From Candidatus Erginobacter occultus (GTDB taxonomy: Bacteria; Auribacterota; Erginobacteria; Erginobacterales; Erginobacteraceae), in contig JAVCCZ010000009.1 of NCBI GenBank assembly GCA_030765265.1, positions 1-41,796 on the forward strand: a DNA stretch of 41,796 nt, given 5' to 3'. A program made the position numbers and the translations under genes. Below are positions 26,312-34,795 of this stretch, one piece after another; position 1 is the stretch's first letter, and each line of letters starts with the position of its first letter. The notes beneath the pieces were generated by a model, which did no database searches, was not told where the DNA came from, and saw only the letters and a list, made by a program, of their open reading frames with translations.

Positions 26312-26659
26312 CTAATTTATTTCTCCGCTGGCGGTGAAACTGAAAAATCCCGAGGCCTGGTCCCAATAAACGGTCAGGGAGTAGCTCCCGTCTCCCAGAG
26401 GTTCATTCGAGTACAGGACTGTGTGGGGCGCCCAGGCCGGCGGCCCTCCGACCTCGTCGGAGAGATATTGTTTCCCCACTTCCAAGGCGGCCTCCGTTAA
26501 ATAAAAGGCCTTCATCGAATTGTAGAGTTCAATAGAAGAAAGCCGGTGAGTGGAGATGATGCCGACAAAAGTGTAAGCGACAACCCCGAGGATCAGGATG
26601 ATTATGACCAGGGCGATCAAGGAAAAACCGTTCTCCTGATTTTGCCGGTTAAAGCTCAT
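26312..26659 (-). CDS. GspK/PilX-like minor pilin lacking Glu5
   Basis: 115 residues. The prepilin signal is ENG/FSLIALVIIILILGVVAYTF: the cleavage Gly and the hydrophobic helix are clear, but position 5 of the mature chain is Ala instead of Glu. Loss of Glu5 is characteristic of GspK and PilX-type tip pilins, which have no subunit above to neutralise. The remaining ~85 residues are short and lack the large GspK insertion. It is the fourth gene of the minor-pilin operon, 27 nt after the PilW/GspJ-like gene, with GAGG before ATG. In PilX-type loci the pilin and a DUF7305 protein are often fused or adjacent; here the DUF7305-like gene follows directly. Confidence 0.75.
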   Translation of the reverse strand: MSFNRQNQENGFSLIALVIIILILGVVAYTFVGIISTHRLSSIELYNSMKAFYLTEAALEVGKQYLSDEVGGPPAWAPHTVLYSNEPLGDGSYSLTVYWDQASGFFSFTASGEIN

Positions 26660-26686
26660 CTCTATTCCTCAAGTATTAGCCCGGTA

Positions 26687-27196
26687 TCAAGGCACTGGTA
26701 TTGGTGACGGTCTCTGTCTCGGCAGGGCCGCGGTTCTCAAACGTATGGTATTTCCTCCCTTCTCCAGGGTGAAATCAATCGTTACCACCCCGGTATCCCC
26801 GTCTCGAGCGGGATTGAAGACGGTGACGTTCTCCACCAGGTCGAAGGTTCCAGCCAAAGAAGTCCGCTGCAGTTTATCGCCGTTTTTAAAGAATGTTACC
26901 GCGAGGCTGTTATCGGCCTCGGTCGTATGGCCGGATTTTTTCGTTATCTCGATCGATTCGCCTCCCACGATGACATTTCCCGGGGTTGTCTCCCGGATTT
27001 CCCGGACAATTTTTTCCAGGGCGACCTTCCCTTCCTGGAAAACTTCCAGATAGTCCCGGGTAGTCAGAGTATAGAGGTCGATCGCGCGGAGGATCCCCAT
27101 AAAAGCGGCTCCGGCCAGGATGGTGATCAAAACCATCACCACCACCAGTTCGATCAATGTATGCCCCGAACCCGCTCTGGATGCTGTTTTGGGCAT
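26687..27196 (-). CDS. PilW/GspJ-like minor pilin
   Basis: 169 residues with a 10-11 residue leader and a prepilin signal SG/HTLIELVVVMVLITILAGAAF. His replaces the usual Phe at +1; Glu5 is present. The body (LEKIVREIRETTPGNVIVGG, SLAVTFFKNGDKLQRTSLAG, VTIDFTLEKGGNTIRLRTAA) has the strand pattern of PilW/GspJ, the second largest minor pilin. AAGGA lies ~10 nt upstream. It follows the GspI/PilV-like gene by 16 nt. The final residues are Pro-rich (RQRPSPIPVP). Confidence 0.8.
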   Translation of the reverse strand: MPKTASRAGSGHTLIELVVVMVLITILAGAAFMGILRAIDLYTLTTRDYLEVFQEGKVALEKIVREIRETTPGNVIVGGESIEITKKSGHTTEADNSLAVTFFKNGDKLQRTSLAGTFDLVENVTVFNPARDGDTGVVTIDFTLEKGGNTIRLRTAALPRQRPSPIPVP

Positions 27197-27212
27197 TGTT
27201 GAGATATCCTTT

Positions 27213-27584
27213 CTAATTCCAATCAGTTCTGATGGTGACCAGGGTGACTGATTCTCCGCCCCGACTTACGGTCAGGGTTACTTCGCTCCTGCCGGTTTCC
27301 ACTTCATTGACCACGCAAGAACTGGAATACCCGGGGAAGCCGGGAATTCCCGTTGCTGTCCAGGAGTTGATCTCGTCATAATCCCGGCTGATAATTTCCG
27401 TTTCCATCTCCTCCTGGGCCAGGAAGGCCAGGGTCCCCCGGATAACGGGAAGATGGAAATCCTGGACCCCGACCACAAAGGGCAGGATAATCGCCGGCAA
27501 AATTATAGCCGCGACCACCATCAGGGCGATGATTTCAATCAGGGTAAACCCGCTCCGGTTGATAGTTGGGGAATAGTTATTCAC
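27213..27584 (-). CDS. PilV/GspI-like minor pilin
   Basis: About 123 residues with prepilin signal RSG/FTLIEIIALMVVAAIILPAI and Glu5 intact. I placed the start at GTG 27584 (MNNYSPTINRSG leader); a TTG at 27593 would add three residues. Neither has a clear ribosome binding site, and an A-rich run lies upstream. The GspI/PilV assignment rests on size, order in the operon and the C-terminal CVVNEVETGRSEVTLTVSRG region. It is the second gene of the operon, 57-65 nt after the GspH-like gene. Confidence 0.78.
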   Translation of the reverse strand: MNNYSPTINRSGFTLIEIIALMVVAAIILPAIILPFVVGVQDFHLPVIRGTLAFLAQEEMETEIISRDYDEINSWTATGIPGFPGYSSSCVVNEVETGRSEVTLTVSRGGESVTLVTIRTDWN

Positions 27585-27649
27585 GATTATCAACCATTTT
27601 TTTTTGGAGAGTCGATATCCTCTCCTGCGCTTTCGCCGTCAGCAAATGA

Positions 27650-28072
27650 CTATTCGATTGTTACCTTTCCGGTCAAGGAAGCGATCCTGATGGTCCTGGT
27701 CGTGGCCCCGGAGCTGATTTGAAACGATGCCCCATCATCCGATGAAGGCTCGCCAAATGAATTAAAGACCAGGGAGTAAGCAGTGGCGGTCGCTTGACCG
27801 GGAAGAGCCCGGGTCTTCCCGTCAGTAGTGTAGTCGCTTCCGGCAAAAGTTATGGTCTGGGGGGTCCCGGAGTACATTGCTTTGCCCTGGGCCGCCCGGA
27901 TCTCCATTACCGCCAGATCGGCGGCGACAATGGCGGAGACCTGGGTGGTGGAGATCATTTTCGGAAGCAGAACCATCGCCAGGATCCCGACCACGAGGAG
28001 CACGATTATCAGCTCAATCAGGGAAAATCCTGTTTCCCGCAAACCCAATATGACTTTTGCCGGCGGCTTCAT
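27650..28072 (-). CDS. FimT/GspH-like minor pilin
   Basis: 140 residues, first gene of the minus-strand minor-pilin operon. A 15-residue leader ends ETG/FSLIELIIVLLVVGILAMVLLP, with Glu5 intact. The body (MEIRAAQGKAMYSGTPQTITF, YSLVFNSFGEPSSDDGASFQ, TIRIASLTGKVTIE) matches the FimT/GspH pattern, in which the C-terminus carries I-x-I-x-x-x-T-G. GAGGA lies before the ATG. A strong sigma70 promoter (28129-28157) drives it with a leader of about 50 nt. The order H-I-J-K-like mirrors T2SS and T4P minor pilin clusters, where these four form the tip complex that primes assembly. Confidence 0.85.
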   Translation of the reverse strand: MKPPAKVILGLRETGFSLIELIIVLLVVGILAMVLLPKMISTTQVSAIVAADLAVMEIRAAQGKAMYSGTPQTITFAGSDYTTDGKTRALPGQATATAYSLVFNSFGEPSSDDGASFQISSGATTRTIRIASLTGKVTIE

Positions 28073-28128
28073 AATCCTCGTCGCGGGTTATCCGCTTGCA
28101 GTCACAATAGTAGGAGACTTCCATATTT

Positions 28129-28157
28129 AATATAGGTTAAAGATTTAGATTTGTCAA
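28129..28157 (-). promoter_or_regulatory. Sigma70 promoter of the minor-pilin operon
   Basis: On the minus strand TTGACA (28157-28152), a 17-nt spacer, and TATATT (28134-28129). The predicted start is near 28122. It is back to back with the NHL-gene promoter about 70 nt away. Confidence 0.85.
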
Positions 28158-28224
28158 CATCTTTACCGTTTTCTGCCGGGGAGGAATGCCCCTGGATTCG
28201 GACGGAAGAACCGGCTTTCGGACC

Positions 28225-28253
28225 TTGACATAACCCGAAAGGAGAGCTATAAT
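28225..28253 (+). promoter_or_regulatory. Consensus sigma70 promoter of the NHL-repeat gene
   Basis: TTGACA (28225-28230), a 17-nt spacer, and TATAAT (28248-28253): a perfect 12/12 match. The predicted start is near 28260, 21 nt before the ATG at 28281. Confidence 0.9.
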
Positions 28254-28280
28254 TATAGTAGCAACACCTTGGATACTGGA

Positions 28281-30668
28281 ATGAGTTCCAGAGATACTCG
28301 GATGAACTCCATCAAATACTTTACATTGCTGCTGCTCGTTTTGTTGGCGGCCTCGATCGGCCCGGTTTTCCCGCTCAGCGCCTTCGAGAATAATCAATCG
28401 GCGATCCTGGCGATCGGGCAGCCGGATCTGACCAGCAACAATCCGAATCGAGGGCCTTTTGAACCGGTTATCTCTCCCGGCGCCGACACCCTGTGGTGGC
28501 CCGGGGGTTTGCAGATCTATCAGGATAAGCTATTTGTCGCCGATTACTTGAATCATCGGGTTTTAATTTTTGATCCGTTGCCGGATTGGAATAACGCCAC
28601 CGCCCAGGTGGTGATCGGCCAACCGGATATGATCAGCAATGGTCCCAACCAGGACCCCACCGGCGGTGATCCGGAAGTCCCTTATGCCTATACCCTGAAC
28701 CGGCCGGATGATGTCGTGATTTCGGATGAGAGGCTGGTGATTACCGATGCCGAAAACAACCGGACTCTGGTTTTTAACTCTATACCTGCCGTCAATAACG
28801 CTTCCGGCGACGTGGTAATCGGACAACTGGGTCTCAGCGGGAATTTGTTGCCGAACCAGGGATCGGGTCCGGCTGACAATACCCTCTATAACCCACGCCG
28901 GAGCTGCGTAGATAACGCGGGTCGCCTGATTATCGCCGACCGGGACAACAACCGGGTTCTGATCTTCGACTCCATTCCATCGTTACACAATGCCGAGGCC
29001 TCGGGGGTGGTCGGCCAGCCTGACTTTAATAGTACGGAGGTTAACCAGGGGTTGTCCAATCCGTCCGCCTATACGCTTCATTCTCCAACCGGGGTTTTCG
29101 CCGCCGGGGGGAAATTATTTATTACCGATACCGGCAACCATCGCATATTGATTTTCAATCAAATTCCGGTTGGAAATAACGCTTCCGCTGATGTTGTCTT
29201 GGGGCAGGTTGCCTTTGATTTCAACCTTCCAAATCAGGGTCAAAGTATTCCGGACGCCTCCACGCTCTCCCGCCCGTTTGGAAATGTCTTCAGTGACGGG
29301 ATCCGGCTTTTTGTCACCGATAACGACAATCATCGGATTTTAATTTTTCAGAGTATCCCCGACGATATGTATGGAGCGCCATATGGCGCCGATGTTGTTA
29401 TCGGGCAGCCGGATATGTATACCAACCTGGTCAATCAGGTCGATCCCGACCCCCCGCCCGACCCTCCCAGTCCCCCCGGCCCCAATACATTATACTGGCC
29501 CGATGGAGTTGTCCTCGATGGTCAAAACCTCTATGTTTCCGACACCCATAACAACCGGATCCTGATCTTCAGGGAACCCTCTCCGTCTCTCACCCCTTAC
29601 GGCTATAAAACCCCCACCCCTTCTCCCACGTCTACCGCCACCCCGGTTCCGACTTCCACTCCGAGCCCTTCGCTCACCCCGATCCCGACCCCGCCGCCGA
29701 CCTCGACCCCGGCGCCTTCTCCCTCCTTGACACCGACCCCGGTTCCGACTTCCACTCCGAGCCCTTCGCTCACCCCGATCCCGACCCCGCCGCCGACCTC
29801 GACCCCGACGCCTTCTCCCTCCTTAACACTGACCCCGGTCCCCACCGTTTCCCCCACCCCGACATCTTCCCCGACCCCAACCGTCAGCCCTAGCCCCTCA
29901 CCGACCCCATCCGTCACCCCCGCGGCTGCCCGGAGAGTTCGGGGGGACTACGATGGGGATGGAACCTCGGATCCGGCGATCTTCCGGCCGGATACCGGTC
30001 TTTGGGCGATGCGGGGGGTGACCAGGGTTTACTTTGGCGGCAGCCTCGATTGGCCGGTTCCCCGGGATTATAGCGGGGACGGGACCACCGATATCGGGAT
30101 CTTCCGTCCTGATTCCGGACTCTGGGCGATTAAGGGAGTGACCCGGGTTTACTTCGGCGGGAGTGACGATGATCCGGTGCCCGGTTATTATACCGGCCCC
30201 GGCGGGGCGTCGCTCGGGATCTTTCGGCCCGCCACCGGGCTCTGGGCCCTCAAGGGGGTGACCCGGATCTACTACGGCGGCGGCAACGATTGGCCGATGA
30301 CCGGGGATTTCTCCGGCGACGGGACCGAAACTCCGGGGATCTTCCGCCCTGCCACCGGTCTCTGGGCGCTCAGGAGTTTGACCCGGTATTACTTCGGGGG
30401 CGCGGGCGATCTGCCCCTGACCGGGGACTTCTCCGGAGATGGTACGGTCAATGCCGGCATCTTCCGGGCCGCTTCCGGCCTCTGGGCGGTCCGGGGGGTG
30501 ACCCGGGTATATTTCGGCGGCGGGGCCGACCTCCCGGTCCCGGCCGATTTCTCCGGGACCGGACAAGACGGGATCGCCGTCTTCCGGCCCGCCGCCGGGC
30601 TCTGGGCCGCCCGGGGCGTTACCCGGCTCTACTTCGGATCCTCCTCCGACCTGCCGGTGGTGGAATAA
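28281..30668 (+). CDS. Secreted NHL-repeat protein with six C-terminal Ca-loop repeats
   Basis: About 795 residues. A signal peptide ([24 protein letters not shown]) begins at the ATG at 28302 or, with seven more residues, at 28281; neither start has a strong ribosome binding site. The N-terminal ~410 residues contain NHL-type beta-propeller repeats with [11 protein letters not shown] and [31 protein letters not shown] patterns repeated about six times. A ~110-residue Pro/Thr/Ser linker follows, including a 96-bp tandem duplication. The final 242 residues are the same six-repeat module as in two other exported proteins here. NHL propellers usually mediate protein or carbohydrate contacts. It is divergent from the minor-pilin operon, which places another large exported protein beside pilus genes. 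Confidence 0.88.
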   Translation: MSSRDTRMNSIKYFTLLLLVLLAASIGPVFPLSAFENNQSAILAIGQPDLTSNNPNRGPFEPVISPGADTLWWPGGLQIYQDKLFVADYLNHRVLIFDPLPDWNNATAQVVIGQPDMISNGPNQDPTGGDPEVPYAYTLNRPDDVVISDERLVITDAENNRTLVFNSIPAVNNASGDVVIGQLGLSGNLLPNQGSGPADNTLYNPRRSCVDNAGRLIIADRDNNRVLIFDSIPSLHNAEASGVVGQPDFNSTEVNQGLSNPSAYTLHSPTGVFAAGGKLFITDTGNHRILIFNQIPVGNNASADVVLGQVAFDFNLPNQGQSIPDASTLSRPFGNVFSDGIRLFVTDNDNHRILIFQSIPDDMYGAPYGADVVIGQPDMYTNLVNQVDPDPPPDPPSPPGPNTLYWPDGVVLDGQNLYVSDTHNNRILIFREPSPSLTPYGYKTPTPSPTSTATPVPTSTPSPSLTPIPTPPPTSTPAPSPSLTPTPVPTSTPSPSLTPIPTPPPTSTPTPSPSLTLTPVPTVSPTPTSSPTPTVSPSPSPTPSVTPAAARRVRGDYDGDGTSDPAIFRPDTGLWAMRGVTRVYFGGSLDWPVPRDYSGDGTTDIGIFRPDSGLWAIKGVTRVYFGGSDDDPVPGYYTGPGGASLGIFRPATGLWALKGVTRIYYGGGNDWPMTGDFSGDGTETPGIFRPATGLWALRSLTRYYFGGAGDLPLTGDFSGDGTVNAGIFRAASGLWAVRGVTRVYFGGGADLPVPADFSGTGQDGIAVFRPAAGLWAARGVTRLYFGSSSDLPVVE
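29641..29832 (+). repeat. 96-bp tandem duplication in the Pro/Thr linker
   Basis: 29641-29736 and 29737-29832 are nearly identical; a few single-base differences lie near the end (for example GGCGCC versus GACGCC). The unit is 32 codons of P/T/S-rich linker and keeps frame. Length variation by slippage would only change linker length. Confidence 0.85.
29940..30665 (+). repeat. Six-copy C-terminal Ca-loop repeat module (NHL protein)
   Basis: 242 residues in six units, with [13 protein letters not shown] and [15 protein letters not shown] motifs, ending SSDLPVVE. Unit 3 has lost the acidic loop ([11 protein letters not shown]). Confidence 0.9.
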
Positions 30669-30681
30669 CCGTCCCGGCCCG

Positions 30682-30714
30682 GATCGCCACGATCTCGATC
30701 AGGGTAAAGCCTTT
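30682..30714 (-). pseudogene. Prepilin signal fragment (KGFTLIEIVAI)
   Basis: On the minus strand eleven codons read KGFTLIEIVAI, the core of a prepilin cleavage site and helix. A TAA lies immediately upstream in frame, and downstream the frame runs antisense into the NHL gene as [11 protein letters not shown] and soon ends. There is no start codon. It looks like a scrap of a lost pilin gene, in the same orientation as the minor-pilin operon 2.6 kb away. Confidence 0.5.
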
Positions 30715-30787
30715 TTACGTTTCAATCTCCCCAGTCGCTGTTGCTCAACGCGAGATTGGGCCCCTCAGGTGGCTGACCGGTGATCAT

Positions 30788-30847
30788 AGTAGCACAGGCA
30801 TTCCTGCCTGTGGGCAGATGGACACAGACAGGAATGTCTGTGCTACT
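30788..30847. repeat. Palindromic repeat, AGTAGCACAG...CTGTGCTACT
   Basis: 25-nt arms (30788-30812 and 30823-30847) pair with two mismatches around a 10-nt loop. Each arm itself contains the near-palindrome CAGGCATTCCTGCCTG. It is a MITE/REP-like dispersed element with no coding capacity. Confidence 0.7.
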
Positions 30848-30980
30848 TTCCCCGGGACCGCTTGACTTAACTCACAGGGCGGACTATGCTGGAAAAGTAA
30901 ACCGTTGTTCATTTTTTGATCAATCGCCGACCGGCATCCCGGCCGGCCGCTTGGGGGAAAGCGAATTCTATGAGTTGAAT

Positions 30981-32036
30981 ATGTCCAGGTTATCGGCAAT
31001 AAGGATTTTTCGGAAGTTTTTTACCCTGGCCCTGATTTTCGGGGCGTTGTTTTCCTTTGCCGTGTTTGCCGCCGGTGAAGCCGGTTGGGAGAACCCGCTC
31101 CGGGTGCATTTCATCGACGTGGGGCAGGGGGACTGTTCTCTGGTTCAGTGTCCGAACGGGACCGCCATCCTGGTTGACGGGGGAAGGATCTGGACCTATC
31201 CCTTCCTGATCGATTACCTGAAAAACGCCGGGGTGGAGAAGATCGACCTCCTGGTGCTCTCCCATCCCCACGGCGATCACTTCGGGGGGTTGATCAAGGT
31301 CCTGAAGGAATTTCCGGTCGCCGTTATTCTCGATTCGGGCAAGGATGACACCGGCGAACACTACCAGCGTTTCCTGGAGACGGTCAAGAGCCGGACCGAA
31401 GTCGATTTCAAGCTGGCCCGGGCCGGAGACCGGTTCACTTTTGGCGAGGTGAAGATGCTGGTTATCCATCCTTCCTCCCGCCTGCCCGCGACTGTGAACA
31501 ACTCTTCGATCATCTTCAAGCTGACATACGGCGACAGCGATTTTCTCTTCACCGGGGATGCCGAAATGGAGGCCGAGGCGGAAGCGATGAGCCGGGGGTT
31601 CAACCTCCGGTCGGAGGTCCTGAAGGTCGGGCACCACGGTTCCCGGACCTCGACGGGCCCGGCCTTTCTCTCCCGGGCCTCCCCCCGCTGGGCCGTGATC
31701 CCGGCCGGCGAGAACAACAGCTACGGCCATCCCCACCCGGAGGTTACCCGGCGGCTGAAGATGAGGGGGACCAAGATCTACCAGACCGGTACCGAGGGGA
31801 CCGTACTCTTTCTCAGCAATGGAAAAGATCTGAGGGTGGAATTGCCGGGCCGGGCGGTCTATCCGGAATACGCGATCCCGGAGGAGCAGGCCTCCCGGAT
31901 TATCGCCAACCGGGAGACCTTGATCTACTACGACCCCCATTCCCCTTATGTCGTCCAGATCCCCCCGGAGGACCGGGTCGTCTTCGATACCGCGGTGGCG
32001 GCGGAAACCGCCGGCTACCGCCGCAATTGGTGGTGA
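30981..32036 (+). CDS. Exported MBL-fold hydrolase (ComEC C-terminal type) with a Cys-less Ada-like tail
   Basis: 351 residues. The ATG at 30981 gives a proper signal peptide or anchor (RKFFTLALIFGALFSFAVFAAGEA); the frame is open further upstream through a repeat but without signals. The metallo-beta-lactamase core follows: HFIDVGQGDCSLVQCPNGT, the metal site HPHGDHFGG (from residue 95), FTGDAEMEAE, and LKVGHHGSRTST, the pattern of the ComEC/Rec2 C-terminal domain. As a free exported protein it may be a nuclease or phosphoesterase; the substrate is unknown. The last ~50 residues (NRETLIYYDPHSPYVVQIPP, EDRVVFDTAVAAETAGYRRNWW) resemble the small zinc-binding Ada-like domain often attached to such proteins, but its Cys ligands are all replaced (HS for the first pair, NWW for the final CxxC). 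It stands alone on the plus strand. Confidence 0.85.
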   Translation: MSRLSAIRIFRKFFTLALIFGALFSFAVFAAGEAGWENPLRVHFIDVGQGDCSLVQCPNGTAILVDGGRIWTYPFLIDYLKNAGVEKIDLLVLSHPHGDHFGGLIKVLKEFPVAVILDSGKDDTGEHYQRFLETVKSRTEVDFKLARAGDRFTFGEVKMLVIHPSSRLPATVNNSSIIFKLTYGDSDFLFTGDAEMEAEAEAMSRGFNLRSEVLKVGHHGSRTSTGPAFLSRASPRWAVIPAGENNSYGHPHPEVTRRLKMRGTKIYQTGTEGTVLFLSNGKDLRVELPGRAVYPEYAIPEEQASRIIANRETLIYYDPHSPYVVQIPPEDRVVFDTAVAAETAGYRRNWW

Positions 32037-32110
32037 TCCTTCCCCCCCTGACCGTTCTCGGTCAACCAACCCGGTTCCGATATCGCCCCTCGGGAGGTAT
32101 CGGCAAAGAC

Positions 32111-32134
32111 TAATCGCTATCGGGATCGCTATCG
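32111..32134 (+). repeat. 24-bp dispersed repeat (copy 2)
   Basis: Identical over 24 nt to 4733-4756 and in the same orientation. Here it is in the space between convergent genes. A short hairpin (CCGATA 32077-32082 with TATCGG 32098-32103) lies just before it, without a T-tract. Confidence 0.65.
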
Positions 32135-32190
32135 AATCAAGGCCCGGTGGAGTTCTGTTCCCCCGAACGAGCCGGCTCCCCCGCCGTTAT

Positions 32191-33147
32191 TTATCTTCCC
32201 GGTTTTTCCAGCAGCCTCCGGCTGAACCGCGCGGTCCAGAGCAGCCCGAGCAGAGCGGGAAAGAGATACTCGACCAGGGAGAAGATCAGGGCCGGCCCGA
32301 GAATCGCCGCCGCCGGCAGGGAGGAGTAGAGGGGAACCAGTTCGACCAGGCTCCCTTCCCGGAGGCCGATGCCGAGGAAGGTGATCGGGATGGTGGAGAC
32401 GAGGATCGAGAAGGGGAGGATGACCAGGTAAATCACCGGGGAGAAGGTGAGACGGAAGGCGGTCGCGATCAGGAAGAAGCTGAGCAGTTTTCCCGCCTGG
32501 ATGACCAGTGAATAGAAGAGCGGGGGCAGGATCTCCCGCCGGGGAAAATAACGGTGGAAGGTGAGCAGGGTCTCCAACCCTCCCCGGAACCGGGGGGAGG
32601 GGATCCGGTCGAGCCCCCACCGGACCCAGCGGCGGGGCCCGGCCCGTCCGGCGGCCAAAAAGACCGCCCCGCCCGCGGCCAGGACCAGGGCGGTCGCCGT
32701 CAGGACCCGGGGAGGAGAACCGGCACAGGCCGCCCCGCCGGCGACGATAAACAGGAGAAAGACGAAGATATTCAGGACCAGTTCGAGGAGGATCGATCCG
32801 GTCGCCCGGGCGGCGGAAAAGTGATGCCGGCGCTTGAGATAGATCACCCGGGAGGTCTCTCCGCTCCGGAAGGGGAGGAGGCTTTTCCAGGGGGCGGACC
32901 CCATCTTGACCAGGAAAGCTTCCCGGATGGAGATCTTGAGACCGAGGGGGGCGAGGATCCTGCGCCACTTGATTGCCGCCAGAAGACAGTTGGTGAGGAA
33001 AGAGACCGCCAGGGCCGACAGCAGGGGGATGATCCGGGCGTCTTCCAGCGAGGCCAGGACCCGGGCGGGGTCGATCTTCCGGAAGATCAAGACCAGCAGC
33101 GCCGCGGTCATCGCCAGGCTGATAATCCAGAGCAGGTTTTTCTTCAA
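32191..33147 (-). CDS. Flippase-like integral membrane protein (LPG_synthase_TM/UPF0104 family)
   Basis: 318 residues with about eight membrane segments. The start MKKNLLWIISLAMTAALLVL and the family's conserved regions are visible: WRRILAPLGLKISIREAFLV, LPFRSGETSRVIYLKRRHHF (the R-x-G-E-x-x-R/K region), and ITFLGIGLREGSLVELV (the G-x-G-x-R-E motif near the end). The family includes the membrane domain of lysylphosphatidylglycerol synthase (MprF) and related flippase-like proteins. It starts at TTG with AGGAAGG upstream. It follows the radical SAM gene by 33 nt on the same strand, so both may act in one lipid or glycan modification pathway; the substrate cannot be told. Confidence 0.85.
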   Translation of the reverse strand: MKKNLLWIISLAMTAALLVLIFRKIDPARVLASLEDARIIPLLSALAVSFLTNCLLAAIKWRRILAPLGLKISIREAFLVKMGSAPWKSLLPFRSGETSRVIYLKRRHHFSAARATGSILLELVLNIFVFLLFIVAGGAACAGSPPRVLTATALVLAAGGAVFLAAGRAGPRRWVRWGLDRIPSPRFRGGLETLLTFHRYFPRREILPPLFYSLVIQAGKLLSFFLIATAFRLTFSPVIYLVILPFSILVSTIPITFLGIGLREGSLVELVPLYSSLPAAAILGPALIFSLVEYLFPALLGLLWTARFSRRLLEKPGR

Positions 33148-33180
33148 GGTACCCTTCCTGGTTCCGGTCCGTGAATACGT

Positions 33181-34674
33181 TTAATGGGGGAGCCGCGGGG
33201 ACTTCTGGTAGCGGGAACTGAAGAGGGGGGCGTTCTCGTCGTAGGCTAAAAACCCCTGGTCGGGACGGGAGGTCTCTTCCTGCCGGAAGACCATATCCAA
33301 AAAGGCGGAAAATTTCCGCTTGAACTCGTCAAACGACTTCACCTGGCGGACCATCCGGAAGAGAAAACCAGGGCGGGAGTGGTAAGCGACGTAGGCCCAG
33401 CGGGTCAGGCGGTCGATCTCCCCGTTGGAGAGTTCGGTCCAGGGCCGGGGGAGGATCTTTTCCCCGGTCTTGCCCAAGATGTAATCTTCCCAGTAATCCT
33501 TTCCCGTCTCCCGGACCAGGTCCTTCCACAACCCGGTTAGGGGCTTGGCGGTCAATTTCGAGAACTGGACATAATCGAGATCGAGGCTCTTGGCGAAGCG
33601 GACGGTCTGCTTGACCGATTTCCGGGTCTCGCCGGGGACCCCGACCAGGAAGAAGCCGAGCGGGCGGATCCCGGTTTTCTTGGTCAGCGTGATCGTCTCC
33701 CTGATCTGGCGGAGGGTGATCCCTTTCTCCAGCAGGTCGAGGGTCTCCTGGGACCCCGATTCGATCCCGTAGTAGATCCGCCGGCAGCCGGCGCCGTACA
33801 TCTCCGAGAGCAGTTCCGCGTCCACCGTGTCCACCCGGGAGCGGCAGGCCCAGGTCAGGTCGAGATTTCTCTGTTGCAGTTCCCGGCAGATGGCTTCCGT
33901 CCGCTCCCTGACCATCGGGAACTCATAGTCGAAGATGTCGATCTCGTGGATTCCAAAGCGGTCGTGGCATTCCTGCATTTCGTTGACCACGGTCAGCGCG
34001 GAACGGGGGTTATACTCGGTCCGCCCGGCCTCGCAGAAGGTGCAGCGCATCGGGCAGCCGAGGCTGGTCACCATCACCGTGAAGTTCTTTCGTTCGGTGG
34101 GGAACTCGGCGTAGAGATGGTTGGGCAGCAGGTGGCGGGCGGGGTTGGGGTAGCGATCGAAGTCGATCTTCTGGGGGTGGGGGGTGACGATGATCTCCCG
34201 ATCCTTTTTATAGACCAGTCCCGGGACTTCCTCGAAGCGGCCGGCTCCCTCCAGCTGCTCCAGCAGGCCGGGGAGGGTGTAGTAAGCCTGGTCGACCACC
34301 CCGAAGTCGATCTCCTCCGGGACCAGGGACTGGCGGGGATAGACCCGGAGGTTGTAGCCGCCGACTACCACCGGGACCCGGAGGCGTTCCTTGAGGTAGC
34401 CGATCCACTCCAGGGTCTCCCGGAACATATAGGTGGTCATCATAAAGCCGAGGATATCCGGCCCAAACTCCCGCAAGCGGGCCAGGGTCTCTTCCGGGCT
34501 CAGGCGGAGGGTCCGGGCGTCGACGATCAGGGCCTGGTGTCCGGCCTCTTCGGCGATGGCGGCGGCCCAGGCCAGGCTCAGGGGAGGAAAGAGCCCGAAG
34601 TACTTCTGGACGATCCGGAGGTTCTCTTCGTGCAGCTTGTATTTAAAAGGGTTGAAGACAAAGGCGATTTTCAT
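33181..34674 (-). CDS. B12-binding-domain radical SAM protein
   Basis: 497 residues. The N-terminal ~150 residues form a cobalamin-binding-like Rossmann domain (FPPLSLAWAAAIAEEAGHQA, DILGFMMTTYMFRETLEWI, VPVVVGGYNLRVYP); the usual DxHxxG His is not evident, so any cobalamin would bind base-off without His. The radical SAM core has SLGCPMRCTFCEAGRTEYNP (CxxxCxxC cluster motif), DIFDYEFPM, RRIYYGIESGSQETLDLLEKG, and GFFLVGVPGETRKS. The C-terminal ~120 residues are family-specific. Such proteins methylate, cyclise or rearrange lipids, tetrapyrroles and other substrates; hopanoid and lipid modification members share this look. It is the first gene of a minus-strand pair with the flippase-like gene. 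The start is a plain ATG with a weak ribosome binding site. Confidence 0.88.
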   Translation of the reverse strand: MKIAFVFNPFKYKLHEENLRIVQKYFGLFPPLSLAWAAAIAEEAGHQALIVDARTLRLSPEETLARLREFGPDILGFMMTTYMFRETLEWIGYLKERLRVPVVVGGYNLRVYPRQSLVPEEIDFGVVDQAYYTLPGLLEQLEGAGRFEEVPGLVYKKDREIIVTPHPQKIDFDRYPNPARHLLPNHLYAEFPTERKNFTVMVTSLGCPMRCTFCEAGRTEYNPRSALTVVNEMQECHDRFGIHEIDIFDYEFPMVRERTEAICRELQQRNLDLTWACRSRVDTVDAELLSEMYGAGCRRIYYGIESGSQETLDLLEKGITLRQIRETITLTKKTGIRPLGFFLVGVPGETRKSVKQTVRFAKSLDLDYVQFSKLTAKPLTGLWKDLVRETGKDYWEDYILGKTGEKILPRPWTELSNGEIDRLTRWAYVAYHSRPGFLFRMVRQVKSFDEFKRKFSAFLDMVFRQEETSRPDQGFLAYDENAPLFSSRYQKSPRLPH

Positions 34675-34795
34675 TAAGATATCCCGCTCAAGGTCACTCT
34701 ATGGACACGAAGTCATAGTAAGATAAACCGCGCCGGCCCGATAGAAATATTTCCCTCGATTTCTCTGCGGCCGGGGATTTCAAGGAGGCGGATCG

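Larger units (their letters stand above)
30669..30980. other. Gene-free stretch between the NHL gene and the MBL-fold gene
   Basis: These 312 nt contain a minus-strand pilin N-terminal remnant (30682-30714), a palindromic repeat (30788-30847) and AT-rich sequence before the next start. No promoter of good quality and no terminator with a T-tract was seen. Confidence 0.6.
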
